Program-made: the position numbers and the translations under genes
In this document: positions 55,007 through 63,479 of the stretch, piece after piece
How positions within the stretch are numbered: position 1 is the first letter of the stretch
How the letters are laid out: each line of letters opens with the position of its first letter
NCBI GenBank assembly: GCA_963746155.1
Contig: CAVVAB010000010.1
Span: forward strand, 1 to 64,000
Source: AC-32 sp963746155
GTDB taxonomy: Bacteria > Actinomycetota > Thermoleophilia > Gaiellales > Gaiellaceae
Direction: 5' to 3'
DNA length: 64,000 bases
Notes under the pieces: model-generated
What the model saw: the letters and a program-made list of their open reading frames with translations, nothing else
Databases searched by the model: none
Told to the model about the DNA's origin: nothing

Positions 55007-55788
55007 CTGTTGCCCTCCTCTCCGTTCTCGAACGCGTGGCCGCTCGCCGCGAAGAACGCCTCCTCGAGCGTCTCGGCGTTGTAGCGCGCCTTCAGCTGAT
55101 CGGCGGGCTCGAGGCAGAGCAGCTCGCCGTTGTCCAGGATCCCGACCCGGTCCGCGAGGGCCTCGGCCTCGGCGAGGTCATGCGTGCAGAGCAGAACCGA
55201 CGCGTCGTGCTCGGCGCGCATCTCGCGGATGAACGTCTGCACCTCCTGCTTGGAGCGCGGGTCGAGACCCGTGGTCGGCTCGTCGAGCAGGAGCAGGATC
55301 GGCGCGGTCAGCAGCGCACGCGCGAGCGCGACCTTCTGCTGCATCCCCCGCGACAGGCCCTCCATCGGATCGCCGCTGCGGTCTTCGGGGAAGCCGACCC
55401 GCCTCAGGATCTCCGGAATCGAGTCGCGCGTCTCCGAGGCGCGCATGCCGTAGAAGCGCGCCGCGTAGCTCAGGTTCTCGACCGCGGACATCTTCTTGAA
55501 GAAGGAGGCCTCGACCGAGACCCGGTTGACCATCTGGCGGACGGCCCGCGTCTCGCGAAATGCGTCGTGCCCGAAGACGCGGGCGCTGCCGCCGTCAGGG
55601 ATGAGCAGCGTCGAGAGCAGCCGGACGAGCGTCGACTTGCCCGAGCCGTTCTGCCCGAGCACCGCGACGCACTCGCCGCGCTCGACCTCGAAGCTCACGC
55701 CGCCGAGCGCGGTCACACGCTTCTTGCCGCGGCGGCCGTCACGGCGGACGAACTCCTTGCGCAAGTTGTCGACTTCCAGGGCTTTCAT
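55003..55788 (-). CDS. ABC-2 transporter ATP-binding protein
   Basis: ATG 55788 (MKALEVDNLRKEFVRRDGRR) is chosen over upstream frames. The 261 residues have Walker A GQNGSGKST, signature LSRGMQQKVALARAL, Walker B LLLLDEPTTGLD and LCTHDLAEAEALADRVGIL. The first Gly pair of the signature is replaced by Arg-Gly (LSRG), common in DrrA-like ATPases. First gene of a minus-strand operon with permease and MFS. Confidence 0.92.
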   Translation of the reverse strand: MKALEVDNLRKEFVRRDGRRGKKRVTALGGVSFEVERGECVAVLGQNGSGKSTLVRLLSTLLIPDGGSARVFGHDAFRETRAVRQMVNRVSVEASFFKKMSAVENLSYAARFYGMRASETRDSIPEILRRVGFPEDRSGDPMEGLSRGMQQKVALARALLTAPILLLLDEPTTGLDPRSKQEVQTFIREMRAEHDASVLLCTHDLAEAEALADRVGILDNGELLCLEPADQLKARYNAETLEEAFFAASGHAFENGEEGNR

Positions 55789-55991
55789 CAGTTGCTCCAA
55801 CTCGACGGGACACGGACAGTGCGCGCTCGCCTGAGAGGCGGCGCGCGCAGAAACCGGAGTCAGCCGAGGAGCAACATCGCCGCCCGAGGGTAGCGGCGCA
55901 TTACGAAGTCCGCAACGGCCCTGGACAGCATCCGCGCTCTCCACTACTCTGGGCTGCAGCGTCGGCCGCGGAAGGCAGGCGCGGAGGCATT

Positions 55992-56030
55992 GGGGCCTCA
56001 GGACTGCAGAGTCCTGGGCCCTTTTTGTTT
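55992..56030 (+). promoter_or_regulatory. Terminator-like hairpin in the leader of the second glnA (possible attenuator)
   Basis: CAGGACT-gcag-AGTCCTG with an extended GC base (GGGGCC/GGCCC) is followed by CTTTTTGTTT (56021-56030). It stands 18 bp before the start ATG 56049 and just ahead of AAGGAG (56038-56043). No plus-strand gene ends here (the nearest is at 51104), so a true terminator would act on the leader RNA of glnA itself or on a small RNA starting after about 55850. Confidence 0.6.
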
Positions 56031-56048
56031 GGTCCGAAAGGAGTGAGC

Positions 56049-57494
56049 ATGGCGGCGGAAGAGACGAAGCACTACCTGGCGAACGGCTCCGCGGAGAAGC
56101 CGGCGCCGAAGGAAGCGCTCGAATGGGCAGGCGAAACCCAGGCCCAGATGGTCGACCTGAAGTTCTGCGACCTGCTCGGCACCTGGCAGCACGTGACGCT
56201 GCCGATCACGGCCTTCGACGAGTCCGCGTTCGACGAGGGGCTCGGCTTCGACGGCTCCTCCATCCGCGGCTGGCAGAGCATCGCCGAGTCGGACATGTTG
56301 CTGATGCCCGACCCCGCCAGCGCCGTGCTCGACCCGTTCACCGAGGCGCCGACGCTCTCGCTCGTCTGCGAGATCGCCGACCCGCTCACGAAGGAGGGCT
56401 ACGCCAAGGATCCGCGGCTGATCGCCCGCCGGGCCGAGCAGTACCTGACCGAGACCGGCATCGCCGACACGGCCTACTTCGGCCCGGAGTGCGAGTTCTT
56501 CGTGCTCGACTCGGTCTCGTACGAGCTGGCCGACCACCGCTCGCACTACGCGATCGACTCCGCCGAGGGCCACTGGAACTCCGGCGAGCCGGGGCTCGGC
56601 TACACGGTCCGGCCGAAGGAGGGCTACTTCCCGCCGGCTCCGCACGACACGCTGCACGACCTGCGGACGGCGATGGTGCTGACGCTCGAGCGGCTCGGCA
56701 TCCCGTGCGAGTTCCACCACCACGAGGTCGCCTCCGGTGGGCAGTGCGAGATCGACCTCCGCTACCAGTCGCTGACGCGGATGGCCGACCAGGTCATGAC
56801 CTACAAGTACGTCGTCAAGAACGTCGCGCGCGCCGCCGGCAAGACGGTGACGTTCATGCCGAAGCCGCTCTACGGCGACAACGGCTCGGGCATGCACACG
56901 CACCAGTCCCTCTGGAAGGAGGGCACGCCGCTGATGGCGGACCGCTCGGGCTACGCGGGGCTCTCGCAGCTCGCACGCGCCTACGTTGGCGGCCTGCTGG
57001 CACACGCGCCCGCGCTGCTCGCGTTCTGCGCGCCGACGACGAACTCGTACCGGCGGCTCGTGCCCGGCTTCGAGGCTCCGGTCAACCTCGTCTACTCGCA
57101 GCGGAACCGCTCGGCGTGCATCCGCATCCCGATGTACTCGGAGTCGCCGAAGGCGAAGCGGATCGAGTTCCGCTGCCCCGACGCTGCCGCGAATCCCTAT
57201 CTCGCGTTCTCGGCGATGCTGATGGCCGGCATCGACGGGATCCAGAAGGGGCTCGACGCAGGCGAGCCCGCGGACTGGGATCTCTTCGAGGAGGACCGCG
57301 GCGTGGCCCAGGTGCCGGGCTCTCTGGCCGAGGCGCTCGACGCGCTCGAGAGAGACCACGAGTTCCTGCTCGAGGGCGGCGTCTTCTCGGAGGAGCTGAT
57401 CCGCACCTGGATCGACTACAAGCGGGCCAACGAGGTCGACGTCGTGCGGTTGCGGCCGCACCCGGCCGAGTTCGCCCTCTACTACGACTGCTAG
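56049..57494 (+). CDS. glnA: Glutamine synthetase, type I (second copy, PII/Amt operon)
   Basis: ATG 56049 after AAGGAG. The 481-residue enzyme has FDEGLGFDGSSIRGWQSIAE, FGPECEFFVLDSVSYELADH (metal site), HHHEVASGGQCEIDLRYQSL, NGSGMHTHQSLWKEG and NLVYSQRNRSACIRIPMYSE. It resembles the canonical GS I-alpha/beta group more than the first copy does. The DWDLFEEDRGVAQVP region replaces the enterobacterial adenylylation loop. It is the first gene of an operon with an acetyltransferase, PII and an ammonium channel. Confidence 0.95.
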   Translation: MAAEETKHYLANGSAEKPAPKEALEWAGETQAQMVDLKFCDLLGTWQHVTLPITAFDESAFDEGLGFDGSSIRGWQSIAESDMLLMPDPASAVLDPFTEAPTLSLVCEIADPLTKEGYAKDPRLIARRAEQYLTETGIADTAYFGPECEFFVLDSVSYELADHRSHYAIDSAEGHWNSGEPGLGYTVRPKEGYFPPAPHDTLHDLRTAMVLTLERLGIPCEFHHHEVASGGQCEIDLRYQSLTRMADQVMTYKYVVKNVARAAGKTVTFMPKPLYGDNGSGMHTHQSLWKEGTPLMADRSGYAGLSQLARAYVGGLLAHAPALLAFCAPTTNSYRRLVPGFEAPVNLVYSQRNRSACIRIPMYSESPKAKRIEFRCPDAAANPYLAFSAMLMAGIDGIQKGLDAGEPADWDLFEEDRGVAQVPGSLAEALDALERDHEFLLEGGVFSEELIRTWIDYKRANEVDVVRLRPHPAEFALYYDC

Positions 57495-57994
57495 TGATCG
57501 GAACCGCCGCCGAGCTCAGAGACCTCGGGCCGGGCGACTGGCCCGAGGTCTCGCGGATCTACGCCGAGGGGATCGCGACCGGGAACGCGACCTTCGAGAC
57601 CGAGGTGCCCTCGTGGGAGGCCTGGGATGAGGCGCACCTTCCGGTGCACCGGTTCGCCGCGGTCACAGACGGACAGGTTGTCGGCTGGGCCGCACTCACG
57701 CCGGTCTCGCAGCGGCCGTGCTACGCGGGCGTTGCCGAGGGAACCGTCTACGTGGCCGAGGGCTCTCGGGGCGAAGGCGTTGGCGCCGCGCTGCTGGCCG
57801 CGAGCATCGAGAGCTCCGAGCGCGGCGGCATCTGGACGCTGCAGGCAGGCGTGTTCCCGGAGAACGAGCCGAGCCTCGCCCTGTTGAGGCGCTTCGGCTT
57901 CCGCGTCGTCGGCCTGCGCGAGCGGATCGGGCGGCTCCACGGCGCATGGAGAGACGTTGTCCTGCTGGAACGACGAAGCGAGGTGGTGACATGA
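57494..57994 (+). CDS. Phosphinothricin/methionine-sulfoximine-type N-acetyltransferase
   Basis: The 166-residue GNAT protein overlaps the glutamine synthetase stop by one base and the PII start by 4. The sequence runs as in the PAT/MddA family: IYAEGIATGNATFETEVPSW, VVGWAALTPVSQRP, YAGVAEGTVYVAEG, GEGVGAALLAASIESSE and WTLQAGVFPENEPSLALLRR. Family members acetylate glutamine-synthetase inhibitors (phosphinothricin, methionine sulfoximine) or the related methionine sulfone. Being inside the glnA operon suggests it protects the enzyme, or edits a glutamate analogue. Confidence 0.88.
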   Translation: MIGTAAELRDLGPGDWPEVSRIYAEGIATGNATFETEVPSWEAWDEAHLPVHRFAAVTDGQVVGWAALTPVSQRPCYAGVAEGTVYVAEGSRGEGVGAALLAASIESSERGGIWTLQAGVFPENEPSLALLRRFGFRVVGLRERIGRLHGAWRDVVLLERRSEVVT

Positions 57995-58341
57995 CCAAGG
58001 TCGAGGCGGTCGTCCTGCGCGAGCGCATCGAGCTCGTGATCGACGCGGTGGAGGAGCGGACCGGGCACGTGGGCGTGACCGTCGTCGAGGCCGTCGGGCA
58101 CGGCCGCGAGCGCGGGATCACGCACGAGTACCGGGGACGCGTGTTCGAGTCGCGCTTCCTGCCGAAGGCGCTGCTCACATTCGTGGTGGCGGACGAGCTC
58201 GCGGGCGAGACCGCATTGACGATCGCCGACGCGGCCCGCAGCGGCAACGACTCCGGCGACGGCCTCGTCTGGACGACACCCGTCTACAACGTCACCCACA
58301 ACCGCACCGGCCTTCCACTCGAGCGCTCGGAGGCAGCATGA
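57991..58341 (+). CDS. glnK: PII nitrogen-regulatory protein lacking the uridylylated Tyr
   Basis: A 116-residue PII protein: MTKVEAVVLRERIELVIDAV, then VTVVEAVGHGRERG, the T-loop, FLPKALLTFVVADE and DGLVWTTPVYNV. In the T-loop (THEYRGRVFESRF) Tyr47 (E. coli Tyr46) is kept but the uridylylation Tyr51 is Phe52. Signal transfer by GlnD-type uridylylation is therefore unlikely; ATP/ADP and 2-oxoglutarate binding would remain. It overlaps the ammonium-channel start, the usual glnK-amtB order. Confidence 0.92.
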   Translation: MTKVEAVVLRERIELVIDAVEERTGHVGVTVVEAVGHGRERGITHEYRGRVFESRFLPKALLTFVVADELAGETALTIADAARSGNDSGDGLVWTTPVYNVTHNRTGLPLERSEAA

Positions 58342-59726
58342 AGAACAGCGACCTCCTCATCGCGGCGAACACGCTCTGGGTCGTCGTCGCCGCAGTGCTC
58401 GTGATGTTCATGCAGGCAGGCTTCGCCTTCCTCGAGGCAGGTCTGACGCGGATGAAGAACGCCGCGCACATCGCGGGCAAGAACGTCCTCATCTTCGCCG
58501 TCTGCTCGCTCGTCTACTGGGCGGTCGGGTTCGGGATCGCCTTCGGCGACGGCGGCTCGCTGATCGGAACCCACGGCTTCGTGCCCTCGGTCGACTCGAT
58601 GCTGGCGATCGGCAAGGCGCCGTACTCGTTCTTCACGACCATCCCGGCCGCGGGCGGCTACATGTTCGAGGTCGTCTTCGCGGGCGTGTCCCTGGCGATC
58701 GTCTGGGGAGCCATGGCCGAGCGGGCGAAGCTCTGGGTCTACTTCGTCTTCGGCGCGATCTTCACGATCATCTACTCGATCACGTCGCACTGGATCTGGG
58801 GCGGCGGTTGGCTGTTCGGCCTCGGGATGCAGGACTTCGCCGGGTCGACCGTCGTCCACTACCAGGGCGCACTCGCGGCGCTGGCCGGCGCGCTGCTGCT
58901 CGGCTCGCGCATCGGGAAGTTCGAGGGCGGCCGCGCGAACCCGATCCCCGGACACAACATCCCGTACGCCGTCCTCGGGACGTTCATCCTCTGGTTCGGC
59001 TGGTTCGGCTTCAACCCGGGCTCGACGCTCGCGGTGGTCACCGGTAACAAGGTCGGCTTCTTCGCGTATGTCGCGCTGACGACGAACCTCGCCGCCGCGG
59101 CCGGCGGGGTCAGCGGCGCGATCACCGCGTGGATCGTGCTCCGCAAGCCGGACATCTCGATGATCCTGAACGGCGTGCTTGCCGCCCTCGTGGCGGTCAC
59201 CGCCGCCTCGGGCTTCGTCGCCCCGTGGGCCGCCGTCGTGATCGGGCTCGTCTCCGGCGTGATCGCGGTCGTCGGCGTGCTCGCGGTCGAGCGGATCGGG
59301 ATCGACGACCCGATCGGAGCCGTCTCCGTGCACGGCATCTCGGGGATCTGGGGAACCGTGGCCACGGGGCTGTTCGCCGTGCCGGCGCTCGCGTCGACGC
59401 TGAACACGGGACAGGGAGGGTTCGTCTACACGGGCTCGCTGCACCAGGTCTGGGTGCAGCTAATCGGGCTCGCAGCAGTCGGCGCGTTCACGTTCTCCGC
59501 CTCGTTCGGATGCCTCTGGGTCATGAAGCGCCTGTGGGGAATCCGCGTCGAGGAGGAGACGGAGACCGCCGGCCTGGACGTGTCCGAGCACGGCATGTGG
59601 GGCTACCCCGAGTTCTACATCCCCGTCCCCGGCGGCTACGGCACCGAAGCGCACAGCCACCTGCTCGGCCACACGCACGACCGCCGTCCGGTCCGGGCAC
59701 CAAAGTCGATCGAGGAGGCCGCATGA
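58338..59726 (+). CDS. amt: Ammonium transporter
   Basis: A 462-residue Amt/Rh-type channel with eleven spans: MQAGFAFLEAGLTRMKNAAH, FGDGGSLIGTHGF, the signature DFAGSTVVHYQGALAALAGA, FGWFGFNPGSTLAVV and SVHGISGIWGTVATGLFA. The two pore His and the Asp of the first recruitment region are present in HYQG and VHGISG. PII (previous gene) normally plugs it. The 62 C-terminal residues include HTHDRRPVRAPKSIE. Confidence 0.95.
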   Translation: MKNSDLLIAANTLWVVVAAVLVMFMQAGFAFLEAGLTRMKNAAHIAGKNVLIFAVCSLVYWAVGFGIAFGDGGSLIGTHGFVPSVDSMLAIGKAPYSFFTTIPAAGGYMFEVVFAGVSLAIVWGAMAERAKLWVYFVFGAIFTIIYSITSHWIWGGGWLFGLGMQDFAGSTVVHYQGALAALAGALLLGSRIGKFEGGRANPIPGHNIPYAVLGTFILWFGWFGFNPGSTLAVVTGNKVGFFAYVALTTNLAAAAGGVSGAITAWIVLRKPDISMILNGVLAALVAVTAASGFVAPWAAVVIGLVSGVIAVVGVLAVERIGIDDPIGAVSVHGISGIWGTVATGLFAVPALASTLNTGQGGFVYTGSLHQVWVQLIGLAAVGAFTFSASFGCLWVMKRLWGIRVEEETETAGLDVSEHGMWGYPEFYIPVPGGYGTEAHSHLLGHTHDRRPVRAPKSIEEAA

Positions 59727-59866
59727 AGAGCAACGAGCAATGCACCTGTGAGAAGCCGCTGCTTCGGGAGCGCTCGGAGCAGAAAGGCTCGAGCAAGAGC
59801 TGGTGCGCGCGCTGCAAGCGTCCGATCGGGTTACGGCCGGCCGTCTTCCGCAGCGCGTTCAACTGA
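59723..59866 (+). CDS. 47-residue Cys-rich (zinc-ribbon-like) protein
   Basis: ATG 59723 lies 4 bp inside the end of amt, after GAGGAGG. The product has CTCEKP and WCARCKRPIG, a CxC and CxxC pair that could bind one zinc. It is translated with amt and ends at the hairpin. Too small for a family assignment. Confidence 0.65.
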   Translation: MKSNEQCTCEKPLLRERSEQKGSSKSWCARCKRPIGLRPAVFRSAFN

Positions 59867-59889
59867 GCAAGTAACAGTCTGTTACTTGC
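59867..59889. terminator. Bidirectional hairpin GCAAGTAACA-gtc-TGTTACTTGC
   Basis: Perfect 10-bp arms between two convergent genes. The stop codon of the minus-strand acyltransferase lies inside the stem. The same inner palindrome (TAACAG-N-CTGTTA) occurs in the promoter at 24082. Confidence 0.55.
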
Positions 59890-61879
59890 GAACGGTCACC
59901 GAGAGCGACTTGGTCCGGACCATGCAACCGCCGCTCGGATCCTTGCCGCGCGGGAACGCCTTCGCGAGGGCGTTGGCGATCAGGTAGGCGCGTGATGCGT
60001 AGCCCTGCGAGTAGTAGTGGATCCCGTCCGGGATGAACCAGCTGTTCCTGACCGCCGAGGCCCAGTCGTAGATGCGCATGTTCGGATAGTCCGAGCACGC
60101 GCGCTTCAGCGCCTGGTTCCAGAGCCGCATGTTCGTCCCCGAGTACGGCCCGTCGGGCCGTAGCGACTTCACGTTCACCCAGAGCACGCGGAAGTCGCTG
60201 AGCACGTACATCATCCGCCGGATCCGCGTGTCGCGGCTCACGCCCGAGCCGACGGAGACGTCCGCGGTGTCGTTTGTCCCGAGCGCGAGCACCCAGCAGC
60301 CGCGATAGCCCTTGCGCACACGCTTCTGGGCCACCTCGAACGCGTTCGCCCCGCCCGGAAGCGTCTCCACGATCGACGTCGCGCCGGCGATCTCGAAGTG
60401 GCGTCTGGCAACCCCGACGCGGCCGTACTGGGCGTTCATCCGCTGATGCGGGTCGGGCAGGTACCGCGGCGAGTTCAGGCCCTCCGACGTCGAGTCGCCG
60501 ATGTGCACGACGCCCCGGCACGACGTGTGCAGCTTTCCGCCGGTCGGGCTGACCGTCTGGACCGCGGGGCCGTCTGCCGCTAGCGGCGCCGACTGAACCG
60601 AGCCGACCGCAGCGAGCATCTGCCCCGAGGCCGAGCTCGAGACGCCCGGCGGCCTGACGCCGGCCAGGGCGACCGAGGCGAGGACCAGCGCGACGGTCGC
60701 CGCCACGAGCGCCACGCGGGTCTCGCGCGAGAGAGCCCACGGGCGCCAGCCTTCCGACCTGAACTTCTTCCACACCCGTCCGAGAGCGCCGCGGCGCACG
60801 GGCTCCTCGACGTAGCGCCACGAGAGCGCGGCCACGACGAACGTCGCCGCCACCTGAGCCGTGACACGGATCGGATCGTGGCCGTGGGCGAGCGCCGGGG
60901 TCGTGAGGACGATGATCGGCTGGTGCCAGAGGTAGATGCCGTACGAGCGCACGCCGACCCAGCGCAGAGGGTTCAGCCCGAGGACGTGGCCCACCCTGGT
61001 CGCCGGATGGGCGCAGACGGCCACCACCAGCACCGTCGCGAGCGACAGGAGCACGATCCCACCCTGGTAGACGAACGCGGAGTACTGGGTCGTGCGCCAG
61101 ACGAGAACGGCGATCGTGATCAGGCCGACCACTCCGAGCACGTCGAGGATCGCGACCGCGGTCGGCGTCACGCGCCGCGTGAGCGCGCGACTTGGCCAGA
61201 CCATCGCGAGGGCGGCGCCGAACAGCAGCCCGAAAGCCCTCGTGTCGGTGCCGTCGTAGATACGCGACGCGTCGAACGAGGGCTGGTACAGCAGCGCCAT
61301 CTCGATTGCGGACGCGGTCGCCACCAGGAAGGTGACGATCGCCAGGTGCGGGCGGATGTTGAAGCGGCGGGCGCGCTCGGGGATAAAGCGAACTCCGAGC
61401 AGCAGCAGGAAGGGCCAGATGAAGTAGAACTGCTCCTCGACCGCGAGCGACCACAGGTGGCCCAGCGGCGACGGCGGCCCGAACCTCGCGAAGTAGGACT
61501 GGTGATGGAAGATCTGCCACCAGTTGTTGACGTACCCGACGGCCGAGGCGACCTCGAACCGCAGGTCGTGCAGGCGCGACCGGTCGGCGATCGCCACCCA
61601 CAGGCTGACGACGACCAGCATCACGAACAGGGCGGGGAGCAGCCGCCGCGCGCGGCGCAGCCAGAAGTCACCGAGGCGCAGCCGCCCCTCGGACCACTGC
61701 GACAGGAGCACGTCGGTGATCAGGTAGCCGCTGAGCGTGAAGAAGACGCCGACGCCGAGCATCCCGCCGGAGGCCCAGCCGAAGCCGAGGTGGTACACGA
61801 TCACGGCCAGGACGGCGATCGCGCGCAGGCCGTCGAGACCGGGCATGTAACGGCCCGCTCGGAGAGACGGCTTAGGCAT
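59882..61879 (-). CDS. Acyltransferase family 3 with C-terminal SGNH hydrolase domain
   Basis: The 665-residue protein has an OafA/YrhL-type integral-membrane acyltransferase (GLDGLRAIAVLAVIVYHLGF; FFTLSGYLITDVLLSQW; SLAVEEQFYFIWPFLLLLG), about ten spans, then a linker and an extracellular SGNH domain (VVHIGDSTSEGLNSPRY, VLALGTNDTADVS, DGIHYYSQGYASRAYLI). Such proteins O-acetylate peptidoglycan, teichoic acid or polysaccharide outside the cell. It stands alone. Confidence 0.9.
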   Translation of the reverse strand: MPKPSLRAGRYMPGLDGLRAIAVLAVIVYHLGFGWASGGMLGVGVFFTLSGYLITDVLLSQWSEGRLRLGDFWLRRARRLLPALFVMLVVVSLWVAIADRSRLHDLRFEVASAVGYVNNWWQIFHHQSYFARFGPPSPLGHLWSLAVEEQFYFIWPFLLLLGVRFIPERARRFNIRPHLAIVTFLVATASAIEMALLYQPSFDASRIYDGTDTRAFGLLFGAALAMVWPSRALTRRVTPTAVAILDVLGVVGLITIAVLVWRTTQYSAFVYQGGIVLLSLATVLVVAVCAHPATRVGHVLGLNPLRWVGVRSYGIYLWHQPIIVLTTPALAHGHDPIRVTAQVAATFVVAALSWRYVEEPVRRGALGRVWKKFRSEGWRPWALSRETRVALVAATVALVLASVALAGVRPPGVSSSASGQMLAAVGSVQSAPLAADGPAVQTVSPTGGKLHTSCRGVVHIGDSTSEGLNSPRYLPDPHQRMNAQYGRVGVARRHFEIAGATSIVETLPGGANAFEVAQKRVRKGYRGCWVLALGTNDTADVSVGSGVSRDTRIRRMMYVLSDFRVLWVNVKSLRPDGPYSGTNMRLWNQALKRACSDYPNMRIYDWASAVRNSWFIPDGIHYYSQGYASRAYLIANALAKAFPRGKDPSGGCMVRTKSLSVTVRK

Positions 61880-61991
61880 CTCGCACCATCAGATCGGCTG
61901 CCAGACCCGCAACGATTGCCTCGGCGCAACCGCACGGGCGGATTGCGTGCCAGCCAGGAGCCTACATCCGGGTAGGAAAAACCACGACTGG

Positions 61992-61997
61992 TAGCTT
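61992..61997 (+). promoter_or_regulatory. -10 box TAGCTT for leaderless rhodanese mRNA
   Basis: TAGCTT is followed by six bases and GTG 62004, with no ribosome site. Confidence 0.45.
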
Positions 61998-62003
61998 CGT
62001 CGC

Positions 62004-62705
62004 GTGCCGGTTCGCATCCAGTTCGTCGACTGCCGCTGGGAACTCGGCAACCCGGAGCGCGGGCGAGAGGTCTACCTTGCCGGACACCTTCCCGGGGCGT
62101 CGTTTCTCGACGTCGACGAGGATCTGGCCGCGCCGCCCGGGCCTGCCGGGCGTCATCCACTGCCGGGCGCGGAGGCTTTCGCCGCGGCAGCATCGCGCGC
62201 AGGGATCGGCGAGGGCGTCTTCGTCGTCGCGTACGGGAACATGGGCGGGGCCGAGCGGCTCTGGTGGCTGCTGCGCCACTTCGGCCACGACGACTGCGCG
62301 GTGCTCGAGCTCGAGGGCTGGCTCGGTCCGCTTAGCGCCGGAGAGGAGGAGGTCGAGCCGGCCGTGTTCGAGCCGAGGCCACGCGGCGGCGACATGATCG
62401 GCGCGGACGAGCTGGCCTCGCGCCTCGAAGAGCTCGTGGTCGTCGACGCGCGGCTCTCGGAGCGGTACCGCGGCGAGGCGAACCCGGTCGACAAGGTACC
62501 CGGCCGGATTCCGGGAGCCGTGAACGCGCCCTGGAACGAGCCGCTCCCCGAGCTGCCGCCGGGCGAGCTCGTGGCCTACTGCGGCTCGGGCGTCACCGCC
62601 TGCGTCACGCTCCACCGCCTCGCGCTCGAGGGACGCGAGGGCAAGCTCTATCCCGGCTCGTGGAGCGAGTGGGAGCAGCTCGGCCTGCCGGTCGAGCGCG
62701 GCTAG
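62004..62705 (+). CDS. Two-domain sulfurtransferase (rhodanese / mercaptopyruvate type)
   Basis: The 233-residue protein has an N-terminal inactive rhodanese domain (FVDCRWELGNPERGREVYLA; the Cys position reads VVAYGNMGGAERLW) and an active C-terminal domain with the persulfide Cys in VAYCGSGVTACVTLHRL and PVDKVPGRIPGAVNAPWNEP. The six-residue loop CGSGVT favours 3-mercaptopyruvate or thiosulfate as donor. Confidence 0.9.
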   Translation: MPVRIQFVDCRWELGNPERGREVYLAGHLPGASFLDVDEDLAAPPGPAGRHPLPGAEAFAAAASRAGIGEGVFVVAYGNMGGAERLWWLLRHFGHDDCAVLELEGWLGPLSAGEEEVEPAVFEPRPRGGDMIGADELASRLEELVVVDARLSERYRGEANPVDKVPGRIPGAVNAPWNEPLPELPPGELVAYCGSGVTACVTLHRLALEGREGKLYPGSWSEWEQLGLPVERG

Positions 62706-62724
62706 GGATCCTTTCCGCCGCTTC

Positions 62725-63426
62725 TTAGGCGAGCGCGAACGTCACCGTGACCGCAGCCTGCACCTCCTGAGTGCCAGGCTCGACCGGCGTCGACGCCTCG
62801 GCCCGCATCGCCATCGGGTACACGGGCTCGGCGGCCGAGCTGTCCTCGTGGATCCGCTGGACCTGGCCGAGCTCGGCGCCGGCTTCCTCGGCAAGCGACT
62901 GCGCCTTCGCCTTTGCGTCGGCGAACGCGGAGCGCAGCGCCTGCCGGTAGAGCCCGGAGCGGTCGGAGCGCTCGAGCTGCGGCCCGGAGACCTGGTTTCC
63001 TCCCGCCGCGACGGCCGCATCGACCGCCTTCCCGGCACGTGTGATGTCCCGGACCGTGGCCGAGACCGAGCCGCTCGCCGTGAACCCTGAGCTCGCCCCC
63101 GAGTCGTCGCGCCTCGGGTACACGGAGACGTCCTGCGTCTGCAGATCGGCACGCTGGACGCCGGCGGCGACGAGCGCTGCGATCACTCGGCGCATGGCCT
63201 CGGCGTTCGCCGCGGATGCCGATCGTGCCGTCGCGCCCTCGGTCTCGACGCCGAACGAGAAGACGGCGGTGTCGGGGACGCCGCGCGCAGTTCCGCTGCC
63301 CGTGACGGTGATCGTGCGCGCGTCGCCGGAAGCAGCGCCGTGCGCGGCGGTCGGCCGGCCGATGCCCGCAAGCGCAACGGCCGTTGCAAGAAGCGCCGCC
63401 AGCGCGGCGATCGAAGCGATCTTCAT
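62725..63426 (-). CDS. Exported SIMPL-domain (DUF541) protein
   Basis: ATG 63426 after GGGAGGACACG begins a signal peptide (MKIASIAALAALLATAVALA). The SIMPL domain follows: ITVTGSGTARGVPDTAVFSF, EAMRRVIAALVAAGVQRADL, TQDVSVYPRRDD and LRSAFADAKAKAQSLAEEAG. Family members are linked to oxidative-stress defence and outer signalling; a precise function is unknown. Length 233 residues, normal. Confidence 0.9.
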   Translation of the reverse strand: MKIASIAALAALLATAVALAGIGRPTAAHGAASGDARTITVTGSGTARGVPDTAVFSFGVETEGATARSASAANAEAMRRVIAALVAAGVQRADLQTQDVSVYPRRDDSGASSGFTASGSVSATVRDITRAGKAVDAAVAAGGNQVSGPQLERSDRSGLYRQALRSAFADAKAKAQSLAEEAGAELGQVQRIHEDSSAAEPVYPMAMRAEASTPVEPGTQEVQAAVTVTFALA

Positions 63427-63479
63427 CGTGTCCTCCCGGTTTGGCTACGGCTGAAGTACGCCGCCGGGAGGCGCTTGCG

